Source of the DNA: CAHJXF01 sp038240015
Lineage (GTDB): Bacteria; Pseudomonadota; Gammaproteobacteria; Burkholderiales; Burkholderiaceae_D
Length of the DNA stretch: 29,127 nt
Reading direction: 5' to 3'
Assembly: GCA_038240015.1 (NCBI GenBank)
Contig: JBBSEF010000035.1
Coordinates: forward strand, 1 to 29,127
In this document: piece after piece, positions 15,181-23,918 of the stretch
How positions within the stretch are numbered: the stretch's first letter is position 1
How the letters are laid out: each line of letters begins with the position of its first letter
The notes under the pieces: generated by a model
What the model was told of the DNA's origin: nothing
The model's database searches: none
Seen by the model: the letters and a program-made list of their open reading frames with translations, nothing else
Program-made: the position numbers and the translations under genes

Positions 15181-15953
15181 GCCCGTCGGTCGGGTGCGCA
15201 ATCGGCGAGTCGCGCAAGATACGCGAGTCCTGCGATCGAGCGGCTGCCGTACCACGACAGCAGTTCTCCATCGACGAATCTTACGTCGTCGATCGCGCAT
15301 GCGCTCGCAACCTCGACCACGTCCTCATCGGTGAAGCGATACGGTTCCGAAGAGAGCAGCACCAGGTCGGCGTGCGACGACGCGCGCGAGAGGTCGATTG
15401 CGGGATAGCGAGTCGACCCGCCGCTGACCGCCTCGCTCGCATCGATCTGATCCCAACCGATCGACGCAAGCATCGCGGCGATGTAGGTGTCGCGCGCGAT
15501 CGTCATCCACGGATCCTTCCAGATCAGATAGAGGACGCGGCGTTCGGGCCACGACGCGGCGACGCGCCTGTGTTCGAGCGACGACCACGCCGCCTCGAAG
15601 CGCGCGCACAGCGCTTCGGCCTCCCGCTCGCAAGCGAACACCTGACCGAGGAGACGATAGAGATCGAGATTGTCACGCGGCGCTTGCGGATGCGTGACGA
15701 TTAGATGCGGCACGAAGCGCGCAAGCGCGTCGACCGTCGGCTTCTCGTTTTCGTCGATGTTGACGATCAGATGCGTGGGCGCCAGCTTCCTGATCTTCTC
15801 GACGTTGACGGTCTTGGTGCCGCCGACCTTCGCGATGTGTTGGACGACATCGGCGGGGTGGATGCAAAAGCCGGTGCGACCGACGATGGCCGATGCCAGA
15901 CCGAGGTCGCACAGCAACTCGGTGATCGACGGAACCAAACAGACGATGCGCAC
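15168..15953 (-). CDS. BtuF-like helical-backbone metal/cobalamin-binding protein without signal peptide
   Basis: A 261-residue protein of the periplasmic-binding-protein type III fold used for cobalamin and iron complexes (BtuF family). RIVCLVPSITELLCDLGL and IVGRTGFCIHP are the family's first motifs, then VGGTKTVNVEKI, THLIVNIDENEKP and a C-terminal YGSRSIAGL. I chose GTG 15953 because homologous proteins begin at this first strand. ATG 16019 would add 22 residues and is possible; the reading frame is open further. No start gives a signal peptide, so the protein seems cytoplasmic, unlike true BtuF. Its ligand and role are uncertain. It lies 86 bases after the SDR gene and ends tail-to-tail with hslU. 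Confidence 0.82.
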   Translation of the reverse strand: MRIVCLVPSITELLCDLGLASAIVGRTGFCIHPADVVQHIAKVGGTKTVNVEKIRKLAPTHLIVNIDENEKPTVDALARFVPHLIVTHPQAPRDNLDLYRLLGQVFACEREAEALCARFEAAWSSLEHRRVAASWPERRVLYLIWKDPWMTIARDTYIAAMLASIGWDQIDASEAVSGGSTRYPAIDLSRASSHADLVLLSSEPYRFTDEDVVEVASACAIDDVRFVDGELLSWYGSRSIAGLAYLARLADCAPDRRAHST

Positions 15954-16039
15954 GCGCGAGCGATCGGCCACCCGTCGATGAACGGTACCGAGCGCGTCGC
16001 TCGGCGCCACGGTGCACATCGCGGCGTACATCGCTTTCG

Positions 16040-16822
16040 TCAATCGCGATGGGACACGCGCGGCTTGCGTCGTGCGCGCGCCAACGCATAGTCGAACACC
16101 GCGTTGGGCAACACGCGCAGCACCCGCGCGACCCACGCCATCTGCCACGGGATCACGATGAAACTCTCGCCGCTTGCAATCGCCTTGAGCGCACGATCGG
16201 CGAAGCGATCGACCGGCATCAGAAACCGCATCCGATAGGGATTGTCCGCTGTCATCGGTGTCGCGATGAAGCCGGGCGCAATCGTGACGACGCGAATCGG
16301 CGAGTCGCGCAACTCGACGCGCAAACTTTCGGCATAGCTGATCGCCGCCGCTTTGGAGGCGCTGTATGCCGCGGCGCCGGGCAGGCCGCGCACGCCCGCG
16401 ACGCTTGCGATCACGACGAGACGACGAGCGCCTTCGGGGACAGGCGCTTGCCTCATCGCGGTGATGAAGGGCGCGAACGTCGCTACCGTTGCGATCACAT
16501 TGGTCTCGATGATGCGCCGAAAGACCGCGAGGTCGCGCGGGTCGCCGGTCTCGGTCCCGTGCGAGATTCCCGCATTCGCGATCACGATGTCGGGTACGCC
16601 GCACGTATCCATGTACGAGGCGGCAGCAGCCGCGAGCGCATCCGAGTCCGTGACATCGACCGCATAGATCCGATGCGCATCCGCATGCGGCAACGAACCA
16701 CGAAGCGTCTCGAGCACTTCGGAACGGCGCGCGACCAGGGCACACGCTGCGCCGCGTGCGGCATAGGCCTTCGCGAACGCAGCGCCGATGCCGCTCGACG
16801 CGCCGGTGATGAAAACCTTCAT
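16040..16822 (-). CDS. Short-chain dehydrogenase/reductase
   Basis: A 260-residue classical SDR oxidoreductase using NAD(H) or NADP(H). The cofactor motif TGASSGIG is at residues 6-13, NAG at 82-84, the catalytic Ser 139 (IAS), and Tyr 152 and Lys 156 in YSASK. The basic residues after the second strand (ARRSE) favour NADP(H). PGFIATPMT is the usual C-terminal motif. The C-terminus FDYALARARRKPR is amphipathic and may touch the membrane. ATG 16822 directly precedes the first strand; the upstream TTG 16840 is less likely. It lies 60 bases after dsbA on the same strand. The substrate is not identifiable. Confidence 0.9.
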   Translation of the reverse strand: MKVFITGASSGIGAAFAKAYAARGAACALVARRSEVLETLRGSLPHADAHRIYAVDVTDSDALAAAAASYMDTCGVPDIVIANAGISHGTETGDPRDLAVFRRIIETNVIATVATFAPFITAMRQAPVPEGARRLVVIASVAGVRGLPGAAAYSASKAAAISYAESLRVELRDSPIRVVTIAPGFIATPMTADNPYRMRFLMPVDRFADRALKAIASGESFIVIPWQMAWVARVLRVLPNAVFDYALARARRKPRVSHRD

Positions 16823-16881
16823 GCGTTGCCTGCCTGTCAAGCCGGAACGGTCGACCAGCAGCGGCGACTATCTTGCGTGCA

Positions 16882-17553
16882 TCACTTCTCGTTCACCGCG
16901 CGAGCGACCAGGTAGTCCGCGTTGCCGATGGTGCGGGCCTGCACGTTCGACAGATATTTGCCGCCGATGCCGAGCATCGGCACGGCATCGACGCCATAGG
17001 CTGCGGCGATCTGATTGGCACGACTGACCCTTGCCTGTACCGAGAACGAATTGAACGTGTCGATGAATTTCTTCTTGTCGATGCCGTTCTTCGCGGCCCA
17101 GTCGGCCAGCGCGCCCACGTCGGCCACCGCCGACAGCGACTTGTCGCCGTGGATTGCGCTGAAGACTTTGCCGCGCAGTTCCTTCTCTTTGCCGAGCGCG
17201 TCGAGGGTGTAGTAGAGCTTCTGCAGGTTCGCCGTGGACGCTTGAAACGCGATCGGCACGAAGACCACTGCGACCTTCGCGTCATTGCGCTTGACCCAAT
17301 CGGTCATGGTCGGCTCGAACTCGTTGCAATGCGGACACCAGTAGCCGAAGAATTCGATCACCTCGACCTTGCCCGCGGGCGCCTGCGTCGGCTGTACCGG
17401 TTTGACGATGCGATAGTCGACGCCTTCGCGCGGCGCGCCCTGCGCGAACGCAGTAGTCGCGGCGAACGGAGCGGCCGACAGCGCGAACAACAACGCGGCC
17501 ATGCGCATCGGCAGGTGGAACAAACGGCGGTTGTGGAAAGTCGATTCGCTCAT
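16882..17553 (-). CDS. dsbA: Thiol:disulfide interchange protein DsbA
   Basis: A 223-residue periplasmic oxidase that introduces disulfide bonds into exported proteins. A signal peptide with hydrophobic core AALLFALSAAPFAATTAFA ends near residue 38. The active site is C73-P-H-C76 in FFGYWCPHC, and the cis-proline loop is VDAVPML. A helical insertion separates the two halves of the thioredoxin fold. ATG 17553 gives a 15-residue polar stretch before the signal; MRMAALL (17508 or 17502) is an alternative start. It follows the SPOR-domain gene after 108 bases and precedes the SDR gene in the same direction, an order often seen in Burkholderiales. Confidence 0.95.
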   Translation of the reverse strand: MSESTFHNRRLFHLPMRMAALLFALSAAPFAATTAFAQGAPREGVDYRIVKPVQPTQAPAGKVEVIEFFGYWCPHCNEFEPTMTDWVKRNDAKVAVVFVPIAFQASTANLQKLYYTLDALGKEKELRGKVFSAIHGDKSLSAVADVGALADWAAKNGIDKKKFIDTFNSFSVQARVSRANQIAAAYGVDAVPMLGIGGKYLSNVQARTIGNADYLVARAVNEK

Positions 17554-17661
17554 GCTGATGATCCGGTGAGAGTGAAAGTCTGCGACAGGCGAACGAGCCA
17601 CGCGTTCATCGCAAGGCATGGATCTACTCAACGCGCGACGCACGCGAGCCGACGACAACCG

Positions 17662-18273
17662 CTATTTCCCCGGTGGAACCAGCGTGGCTTCCACGCCGTT
17701 CTCGATCAGGCGCTGACGCGCGCGGTTGAGGTCTTCGATTCGTCCATAGGGTCCCAATCGGACCCGAAAGAACTTCGCTCCGTCGCGCTCGCCCGGCGCC
17801 ACGCGCGAATCGAAGCCGAGCAAGGCGAGCTTGCCTCGCATGCTTTCGGCATCGTCGACATTGCTGAACGCGCCGGCCTGCAACATCGTGATGCGGGTGT
17901 CGGGAGCCGATCGATCGACCACCGGCGGCTTGCCGCCGTCTGCGCCCGGTGCGACGTTGGGCGGCGCAGGGGCGATCACGCTCGAGCCGGATGGGGGCGG
18001 CGACGCGGACGACTGCGCGGCCTCCCTCGAATACAAACCCTTGTTGGGATCGGGCAGCTTGCCACCTTCGGCCTCGTTGGACGCGATGGTGCGCGGCGCC
18101 TTGTTGATGAAAGGCATGGTGGCCTTCGTCACAAACAGCGCGACGACCGCCGCGATCGCGAGGCCGATCACCAGCCCGATCAATAAGCCCATCAGCGTAT
18201 TGCCTCGCTCACGCCGCGTCAGGTGCGGCTCGACGATGCGAAGGGTCATGCGGCGCGCGGTGCGATGAGTCAT
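17662..18273 (-). CDS. SPOR-domain inner-membrane protein (FtsN-like)
   Basis: A 203-residue bitopic protein: 27 cytoplasmic residues, a single membrane helix at about 28-49 (LMGLLIGLVIGLAIAAVV), a Pro/Ser-rich periplasmic linker, and a C-terminal SPOR domain (about 126-203; TRITMLQAGAFSNVDDAES, then RVRLGPYGRIEDLNRARQRL). SPOR domains bind denuded septal peptidoglycan, so a role in cell division is likely; the architecture is that of FtsN-like proteins, but the essential FtsN activation motif was not recognised. ATG 18273 is 24 bases downstream of the argS stop, indicating co-transcription with argS and possibly dsbA. Confidence 0.88.
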   Translation of the reverse strand: MTHRTARRMTLRIVEPHLTRRERGNTLMGLLIGLVIGLAIAAVVALFVTKATMPFINKAPRTIASNEAEGGKLPDPNKGLYSREAAQSSASPPPSGSSVIAPAPPNVAPGADGGKPPVVDRSAPDTRITMLQAGAFSNVDDAESMRGKLALLGFDSRVAPGERDGAKFFRVRLGPYGRIEDLNRARQRLIENGVEATLVPPGK

Positions 18274-18297
18274 GCGATTCGATTCCGGTATCGGTTG

Positions 18298-20073
18298 CTA
18301 CATTTTTTGCGGCGCCGAGACACCAACCAGCGCGAGACCGTTGGCCAGCACCTGGCGGGTGGCCGCGAGCAGCGCCGCGCGCGCATCGCGCACCGCCATG
18401 TCATCGACCAAAACGCGCTCGGCATTGTAATAGCTGTGCAGATCGGCGGCGCAGTCCCTCAGATAAAACGCGAGTTGATGCGGCGCCATCTCTTCGGCCG
18501 CGGCGGTGAGCACTTCGGGATAGTCGGCCAGCCTCTGCATCAACGCGACTTCGCTGGTCGCGACCAGCGGTGAAAGATCGACCTCGCCCAACGCGCCGAG
18601 CTTCGCTTCCCAATCCGGGCCGCCCCATTGCGCAAGTACAGAGCAGATGCGGGCGTGCGCATACTGCACGTAATAGACTGGGTTCTCGTCGGATTGCTCG
18701 AGCGCGAGATCGACATCGAAGGTGAACTCGGTATCGGCTTTTCTCGTGATGAGAAAAAAGCGCACCGCGTCGCGACCGCGCACATTGGGCTGGTCCTCAC
18801 CGCCGCTCATCTGGATCAGTTCGCGCAAAGTGACGTAGCTCCCCGAGCGCTTGCTGATCTTAACTTCCACGCCGCCCTTCATCACGCGGATCATTTTGTA
18901 GAGCGCGTAGTCGGGATAGATCGCCGGCAGACCGAGATGCTCGTGATCCGAAATCGCGCGCAGACCCGTGCGCACGCGCGCGACCGTGCCGTGGTGATCG
19001 CTGCCTTGCACGTTGATGGCCTTGTGAAAGCCGCGCTCCCACTTCGCGAGGTGATAGGCGACATCGGGCACGAAGTAGGTATAGGTGCCGTCGGACTTCT
19101 TCATCACGCGGTCCTTGTCGTCTCCGAGATCGGGGTAGGCGGTCGTCGCCAGCCACAACGCGCCTTCGGACTCATAGGTCTTGCCTGCGGCGATCAATGC
19201 GCTGACCGCTTTGTCGACGCGCCCGTCGGCGTACAGCGACGACTCGAGATAGTAGTTGTCGAATGCAATCCCGAAAGCTTTCAGGTCGAGGTCTTGTTCG
19301 CGACGCAGGGTCGCGACCGCGAAGCGGCGGATGTTGTCAAGATCTTCGATGTCGCCCGATGCGACGACCTCCGCGCGCTCGGACGCGATCGTCTTCTTGG
19401 CTAGAAAGTCGGCTGCGATCTCGGCGATGTAATCGCCGTTGTATGCGGCCTCGGGCCATTCTTCATCGCCGGGCGCGAGGCCGCGCGCGCGCGCCTGCAC
19501 CGACAGCGCGAGCGTTGCGATCTGCACGCCCGCGTCGTTGTAATAGTACTCACGCGTCACCGCATGTCCCTGCGACTCGAGCAGCGCGGCGATCACGTCG
19601 CCCAGTGCGCCATTGCGTCCGTGGCCCACGTGCAGCGGCCCGGTCGGATTGGCGGAGATGAATTCGACGATGACCTTGTCACGCTCGGCATCCGAAGTCG
19701 CGCGTCGTCCGTAGCGCTCCCGCTCCGAAAAGATCGCTGCGATCGCGGACTGCCGCGCCCGGTCGGAAAGAAACAGATTGATGAAGCCCGGCCCCGCGAT
19801 CTCGGCGCGCTCGACCGCGCCGTCAGGATCGTCGTCGCTTGTGTTGTCATCCCGTGAGGCCAGCAGCGCATCGATGATCTTCTGCGCGATCGCGCGCGGG
19901 TTCTGCTTCAACGCCTTGGCAATCTGCATCGCGACGTTGCACGACAGATCGCCATGCGACGCGTGCTTGGGACGCTCGAGCGTGACGACCGGCGCAATGC
20001 CGCTACCTTCGATGAGAGGAGCGAGGGCAGCGGTGATGCGCAGGACGATCGCGCGCTTCTGGACGACAAGCAT
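18298..20073 (-). CDS. argS: Arginyl-tRNA synthetase
   Basis: A 591-residue class I aminoacyl-tRNA synthetase that charges tRNA-Arg. The N-terminal additional domain (Add-1) is followed by the catalytic HIGH motif as HVGHGRN (residues 148-154) after EFISANPTGPL. GSDHHGTVARV is the conserved arginine-site motif. The second signature is KISKRSG (405-411), where isoleucine replaces the usual methionine of KMSKR. The C-terminal helical anticodon-binding domain ends with LALVGVSAPQKM. Length is normal for bacteria. ATG 20073 has no strong ribosome-binding site; a TATAAT box lies about 110 bases upstream. The SPOR gene follows after 24 bases. Confidence 0.97.
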   Translation of the reverse strand: MLVVQKRAIVLRITAALAPLIEGSGIAPVVTLERPKHASHGDLSCNVAMQIAKALKQNPRAIAQKIIDALLASRDDNTSDDDPDGAVERAEIAGPGFINLFLSDRARQSAIAAIFSERERYGRRATSDAERDKVIVEFISANPTGPLHVGHGRNGALGDVIAALLESQGHAVTREYYYNDAGVQIATLALSVQARARGLAPGDEEWPEAAYNGDYIAEIAADFLAKKTIASERAEVVASGDIEDLDNIRRFAVATLRREQDLDLKAFGIAFDNYYLESSLYADGRVDKAVSALIAAGKTYESEGALWLATTAYPDLGDDKDRVMKKSDGTYTYFVPDVAYHLAKWERGFHKAINVQGSDHHGTVARVRTGLRAISDHEHLGLPAIYPDYALYKMIRVMKGGVEVKISKRSGSYVTLRELIQMSGGEDQPNVRGRDAVRFFLITRKADTEFTFDVDLALEQSDENPVYYVQYAHARICSVLAQWGGPDWEAKLGALGEVDLSPLVATSEVALMQRLADYPEVLTAAAEEMAPHQLAFYLRDCAADLHSYYNAERVLVDDMAVRDARAALLAATRQVLANGLALVGVSAPQKM

Positions 20074-20180
20074 GGTCAGATCGAACCGAAGAGAGGGCCG
20101 ATGGCGCAGTACCGCGATCAGGCGGCCCGCCAGGCGCGCGCGGCAACGCAGGACACGCGCGGCTCGCGGCGAAGCGTCGG

Positions 20181-20186
20181 ATTATA
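20181..20186 (-). promoter_or_regulatory. Consensus -10 element (TATAAT), probable argS promoter
   Basis: Read on the minus strand, 20186-20181 is exactly TATAAT within otherwise GC-rich DNA in the 148-base gap between xerC and argS. The hexamer 17 bases upstream (AAGGCC) does not fit a -35 element, so activity would rest on the -10 box or an activator. It would give a leader of about 100 bases before argS. The rest of the gap (20074-20180) shows no gene. Confidence 0.45.
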
Positions 20187-20221
20187 GCGACGACCCTCGC
20201 ACCGGCCTTCGCACCGATCTT

Positions 20222-21232
20222 CTATTTGCGACGCGCGCGCGGATGCGCGGCGTCATACACCTCGGCCAGGCGTTTGAAGTCAAGACTGGTATAGACCTGC
20301 GTCGCGGCGATGCTCGCGTGGCCGAGCAGCTCCTGCACCGCGCGCAAATCGCCGGTCGCCTGCAGCATGTGCGATGCGAACGAATGCCTGAGCACGTGCG
20401 GATGCACATGAGCGGGCATGCCGGCGCGCTGCGCATGCGCCTTCAGACGGATTTGTATGGTGCGGCCCGAGAGCCGCGCGCCGCGCGTCGACAGAAAGAG
20501 CGGATGCGGGTCGCCCTTGACGAAGGCATCGCGTTGCGCGAGCCAGGTCCCGATCGCGTCGCGCGCCTTCTTTCCCACCGGCACCGTGCGGCGCTTGTTG
20601 CCCTTGCCGGTCACGGTCACTTCGCCTGCGGCAAGGTCGATCCAACCGGACGACGCATGCCCGCGTTGCTTCGCATACGCGATGTCGAGTCCGACGAGTT
20701 CCGACAGACGCAGGCCGGATGAATAGAAGAGTTCGTAGATCGCCGCGTCGCGTTGCGCGAGCGGATCGTTCTGAGCGTCCCTGCCGGCATGCGGTGCGTC
20801 GAGCAGGCGCATCGTCAGGTCTTCCGAGAGCGCCTTCGGCAAGTGCTTGCCGAGCTTGGGTGCGCGCACGTCGGCCACCGGATTGTCGGTCGCGTTTTCG
20901 GCGTCATCGGATCGCGCGAGCCAGGTGAAATAGCCACGCCACGCCGACAGCGCGCGAGCGATCGAACGCGGGCCGAGGCCGCGCGCATGCAGCTTCGCCG
21001 CGAAGCGACGGATCTGCGCAGCACCCAGCGCTTCGATCGCGAGCGGCTCTGCTTCGCTCGATGCGAGCCGGTGCAACGTCCGGAGCTCGCGGCGATAAGC
21101 GTTGACCGTGTGGTCGGAAAGCTGGCGTTGCTCGGTGAGGCCCCCGAGATAGCGCTCGGCCGCAGCCGATAGCGAGACCGGCGCGCCGCCCGCCGATGGA
21201 CCGGCGCTCGTCGAGTTCGTCGTTGGCTTCAA
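20222..21232 (-). CDS. xerC: Tyrosine recombinase XerC
   Basis: A 336-residue site-specific recombinase that, with XerD, resolves chromosome dimers at dif. The six catalytic residues are present: Arg 175 (GLRLSEL), Lys 210 (TGKGNKRR), His 279 and Arg 282 (HVLRHSFA), His 305 (LLGHASI) and the nucleophile Tyr 314 (TQVYTS). The SAM-like N-terminal domain (about 20-110) has HTVNAYRREL. It is longer than E. coli XerC (298) through a polar N-terminus and two loops near 146-158 and 186-196. The only suitable start is a TTG at 21232, overlapping the DUF484 stop (TTGA), so it depends on translational coupling. The dapF–DUF484–xerC order is a well known arrangement. Confidence 0.93.
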   Translation of the reverse strand: MKPTTNSTSAGPSAGGAPVSLSAAAERYLGGLTEQRQLSDHTVNAYRRELRTLHRLASSEAEPLAIEALGAAQIRRFAAKLHARGLGPRSIARALSAWRGYFTWLARSDDAENATDNPVADVRAPKLGKHLPKALSEDLTMRLLDAPHAGRDAQNDPLAQRDAAIYELFYSSGLRLSELVGLDIAYAKQRGHASSGWIDLAAGEVTVTGKGNKRRTVPVGKKARDAIGTWLAQRDAFVKGDPHPLFLSTRGARLSGRTIQIRLKAHAQRAGMPAHVHPHVLRHSFASHMLQATGDLRAVQELLGHASIAATQVYTSLDFKRLAEVYDAAHPRARRK

Positions 21233-21954
21233 CGCAACAGCCGCGTCAACGCGGCGCTCGACGTCTCGCCGATGCGCGAGAGAAAGTCGGTGCCCATGGC
21301 GTCGTGAAAGCGGCGCGGGTCGGCCGAGCCGAGCGCAAGCACGCCGAAGACCGCGGGCGCGGCGCCGCGCCGCAAAGGGATCAGTGCGATCGAGCGCACA
21401 TCCGAAACGTCTTGAGTCGCTGGAGTGGAAGCCGCCCCATCGGCGGTCCCGTCGTCGCGCGCCGTCGCCTGAGCGCGAAACAAAGGCAGCGCGTGTGCGG
21501 CCGCCAGGAGCGGCATGCCGCAATAAGGCGCGGCGAGGGCGCCGACGTATTCGATCAGTTCGGCCGACGCGTCGCTTGCACGCGCGACTTCGGTGAACTC
21601 GTCGGCGGCTTCCCACAACGCCAGCGCGACCTGCGGAACCGAAAAGATTTCCTCGAGCGAACCCGTCAAGGTTTCGGGCAACAGCCGCAACGACCGTTGC
21701 AAGAGCAGCATGCGCGTCCAGCGCGCCAGGCGCTCTGCGATCGCATCGTTTTCCTGACCGAAGCAAAGCAGCTCGGCGACCTTGAGTTCGAGGTCGCGGT
21801 TCTTCTCGCGCAACGTCATCATCTGACGCTCGGCAAGCGGGATCGCGCGTCCGCCATGCGGATGCGGCACGGTCAAGGTCGAGAACAAGGTCGCGTGCTC
21901 GTCGAAAAATTCGGGGTGCTGTTGCAGATAGTCCGCAACGTCCTGTGCGTTCAT
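21229..21954 (-). CDS. DUF484 family (GAF-like) protein
   Basis: A 241-residue cytoplasmic protein. It begins with the DUF484 signature (VADYLQQHPEFFDEH, then LTVPHPHGGRAIPLAERQM), followed by a coiled-coil helix (LREKNRDLELKVAELL) and a GAF-like domain to the end (SIALIPLRRG, FGVLALGSADPRRFH). No catalytic motif is seen; the function of the family is unknown. It sits between dapF (34 bases upstream) and xerC (4-base overlap), as in many proteobacteria, which suggests co-expression with them. Confidence 0.92.
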   Translation of the reverse strand: MNAQDVADYLQQHPEFFDEHATLFSTLTVPHPHGGRAIPLAERQMMTLREKNRDLELKVAELLCFGQENDAIAERLARWTRMLLLQRSLRLLPETLTGSLEEIFSVPQVALALWEAADEFTEVARASDASAELIEYVGALAAPYCGMPLLAAAHALPLFRAQATARDDGTADGAASTPATQDVSDVRSIALIPLRRGAAPAVFGVLALGSADPRRFHDAMGTDFLSRIGETSSAALTRLLR

Positions 21955-21987
21955 GGGCGCGGTTGTTTCGGTTGAGTGGAGTTTGAA

Positions 21988-22890
21988 TCAATCATTTAGA
22001 CCATGTGCAAAGGCCGTGGGCAATCGCTCGGGCGGGGGCACGGTGACTTCGCCTTCGAAGACCGAGACCGCGGGGCCGGACATCATCACAGCTTGGTCGT
22101 TGCCGTCCCACGCGATGACGAGGACGCCGCCGCGTGCGTGGACCGTGACCGGCGAAAGAAGCAGGCCGCGTCGAATCCCGGAGACCACGGCTGCGCACGC
22201 GCCGGTGCCGCAGGCGAGTGTCTCGCCCGCGCCGCGCTCGTAGACGCGCAGACGAATCGCGTGGGCATCGACGACCTGCATGAATCCCGCGTTGACGCGC
22301 TTGCCGAAGCGCGCATGCGCCTCGATGCGCGCGCCGAGCGTCGCGACCGGCGCCCTGTCGACATCGCCGACCGTCGTGACCGCATGCGGATTGCCCATCG
22401 ACAGGACGCCCATCTCGATCGCCGCATCATCGAACGACAGAGGCCAGAGCGACTCGACTCCTTCGCGGCGCGCGACCAGTCCGGACGTATCGAACGGAAT
22501 CGACGCGAGGTCGAAGCGCGGCCGGCCCATGTCCACCGTCACCGAGCCGTCGGCCTCGAGCGTGGGCGCGATCAGTCCCGACAAGGTTTCGACAGCGATC
22601 GAGTCGCGATCGGACAGCCCTCGGTCGCGCACGAAGCGCGCGAACGCACGCGCGCCATTGCCGCAATGCTCGACCTCGCCGCCGTCGGCATTGAAGATGC
22701 GATACGAGAAGTGCGCGTGCGCCGGGTCGGCCGGCGGTTCGACGATCAGGATCTGATCGGCGCCGATGCCGAAGTGCCGGTCGGCAAGCCAGCGCCATTG
22801 CGAACGGTCGAGAGCGATCGGTGTGCGAGTCGCGTCGAGCACGATGAAATCGTTGCCCGCGCCCTGCATCTTGGTGAATTTCAAACGCAT
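21988..22890 (-). CDS. dapF: Diaminopimelate epimerase
   Basis: A 300-residue enzyme that converts LL- to meso-diaminopimelate, for lysine and peptidoglycan synthesis. The two catalytic cysteines are Cys 76 (EHCGNGAR) and Cys 227 (TLACGTGACAA), in the two symmetrical halves. The N-terminus MRLKFTKMQGAGNDF and MGNPHAV are family signatures. A loop of about 15 residues near 138-152 makes it slightly longer than the E. coli enzyme (274). ATG 22890 is placed at the conserved start. It heads the dapF–DUF484–xerC group and lies 113 bases after the acyltransferase genes on the same strand. Confidence 0.97.
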   Translation of the reverse strand: MRLKFTKMQGAGNDFIVLDATRTPIALDRSQWRWLADRHFGIGADQILIVEPPADPAHAHFSYRIFNADGGEVEHCGNGARAFARFVRDRGLSDRDSIAVETLSGLIAPTLEADGSVTVDMGRPRFDLASIPFDTSGLVARREGVESLWPLSFDDAAIEMGVLSMGNPHAVTTVGDVDRAPVATLGARIEAHARFGKRVNAGFMQVVDAHAIRLRVYERGAGETLACGTGACAAVVSGIRRGLLLSPVTVHARGGVLVIAWDGNDQAVMMSGPAVSVFEGEVTVPPPERLPTAFAHGLND

Positions 22891-22955
22891 GCCGAATTAT
22901 CGTCGAAGGCGCCGCGGCTCATGCGAGATCGATGCGCAGACCATGCACGATCGGT

Positions 22956-22973
22956 CGCGAAGCGTTGTTCGCG
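22956..22973. other. Small hairpin between acyltransferase and dapF genes
   Basis: CGCGAA (22956-22961) and TTCGCG (22968-22973) form a 6-bp stem with the loop GCGTTG in the 113-base gap. No T-run follows on the minus strand. The rest of the gap shows no gene or clear promoter. Confidence 0.3.
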
Positions 22974-23003
22974 GCGCACGGTCAGAGCGAGTTCAGCGCG
23001 CAT

Positions 23004-23918
23004 TCAGCGATAGAACTTCGCGTCACCGGGTGGCCGCGTCTTGAAGCGCTTGTGCGTCCAGAGATACTGCTCGGGCATTTCGAGCACGCGCTCTTCGATG
23101 AAGGCGTTCATGCGTCGCGCGGCGCGCGCGAGCGTCGTCGGCGCGGGCGTAGCGGGCCTGAGCGTAGCGGGCTCTTCTTCATCGCGATCGGGGAAGTCGG
23201 TCCATGCGGGATAGAAGCGCGCCTCGTAGCCGTCCTTCGTCATGCGCGTCACGCAGGGAACCACACGCGCATGTGCGATGCGCGCGAGTCGCGCGGGCGC
23301 AGTGATGGTCGCCGTCGATACGCCGAAGAACGGGACGAAGGCCGCGTCGCGCGCACCGAAGTCCATGTCCGGCAGGTAATAGAACGACAGCCCGCGCCGC
23401 ATCGCGCGGATCGCGCCGCGCATGCCGTCCTGACGCGACAACAACAACGGCTTGTTGAAGCGGCTTCGCGCCGCGAGGATCGCATCGTCGAGCACCTTGT
23501 TTTTCTGACGCGAGTACATCGAGATCACGTGCATCAACATCGAGAAGCGAATGCCGCCCGCGTCGAGCCCGACGAAGTGGGGCGCGAGCACGATCACCGG
23601 GCCTTTTGCGGCGGCCTCTTCGAAGTGATGCAGGTCGACCCATCTCACATGCTTCTCGATCCGCTCGCGGCTGCTCCACCAGATCAGCCCGCGATCGAGC
23701 ACGCTTTGTGCGAACGCGCGAAAGTGCGCGCGCGCCAGCTTCTTGCGTTCGCGCTCGGGCATCTGCGGAAAGCACGCGCGCAGGTTGATGCGCGCGACGC
23801 GGCGTCGATCGGCCGCAACCAGATACAGCAGCGCGCCGAGGGCCGCGCCCATCGTGCGCGTGACCGGCAATGGCAACGCGCCGAGCCAACGCAGGACGCT
23901 CAACCAGAAGCGCGTCAT
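23004..23918 (-). CDS. Lipid A biosynthesis acyltransferase (LpxL/LpxM family), HX4D type
   Basis: A 304-residue inner-membrane acyltransferase that transfers a secondary fatty acyl chain to a lipid A precursor. The N-terminal hydrophobic helix (about 20-36) is followed by NLRACFPQMPERER, typical of the family, and the catalytic motif H114-x4-D119 (APHFVGLDA). YLPDMDFG and EQYLWTHKRFKTRP are further conserved blocks. ATG 23918 overlaps the stop of the preceding acyltransferase by four bases (ATGA), so both are translated together. Whether it is the lauroyl or the myristoyl enzyme cannot be told. Together with the lpxO-like gene 5 kb away it belongs to a lipid A synthesis and modification neighbourhood. 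Confidence 0.92.
   Translation of the reverse strand: MTRFWLSVLRWLGALPLPVTRTMGAALGALLYLVAADRRRVARINLRACFPQMPERERKKLARAHFRAFAQSVLDRGLIWWSSRERIEKHVRWVDLHHFEEAAAKGPVIVLAPHFVGLDAGGIRFSMLMHVISMYSRQKNKVLDDAILAARSRFNKPLLLSRQDGMRGAIRAMRRGLSFYYLPDMDFGARDAAFVPFFGVSTATITAPARLARIAHARVVPCVTRMTKDGYEARFYPAWTDFPDRDEEEPATLRPATPAPTTLARAARRMNAFIEERVLEMPEQYLWTHKRFKTRPPGDAKFYR

Noticed and set aside
16873..18186. 437-codon plus-strand open frame across dsbA and the SPOR gene
   Set aside because: Antisense to two clear genes and composed mainly of Arg, Asp and His residues, typical of a shadow frame.
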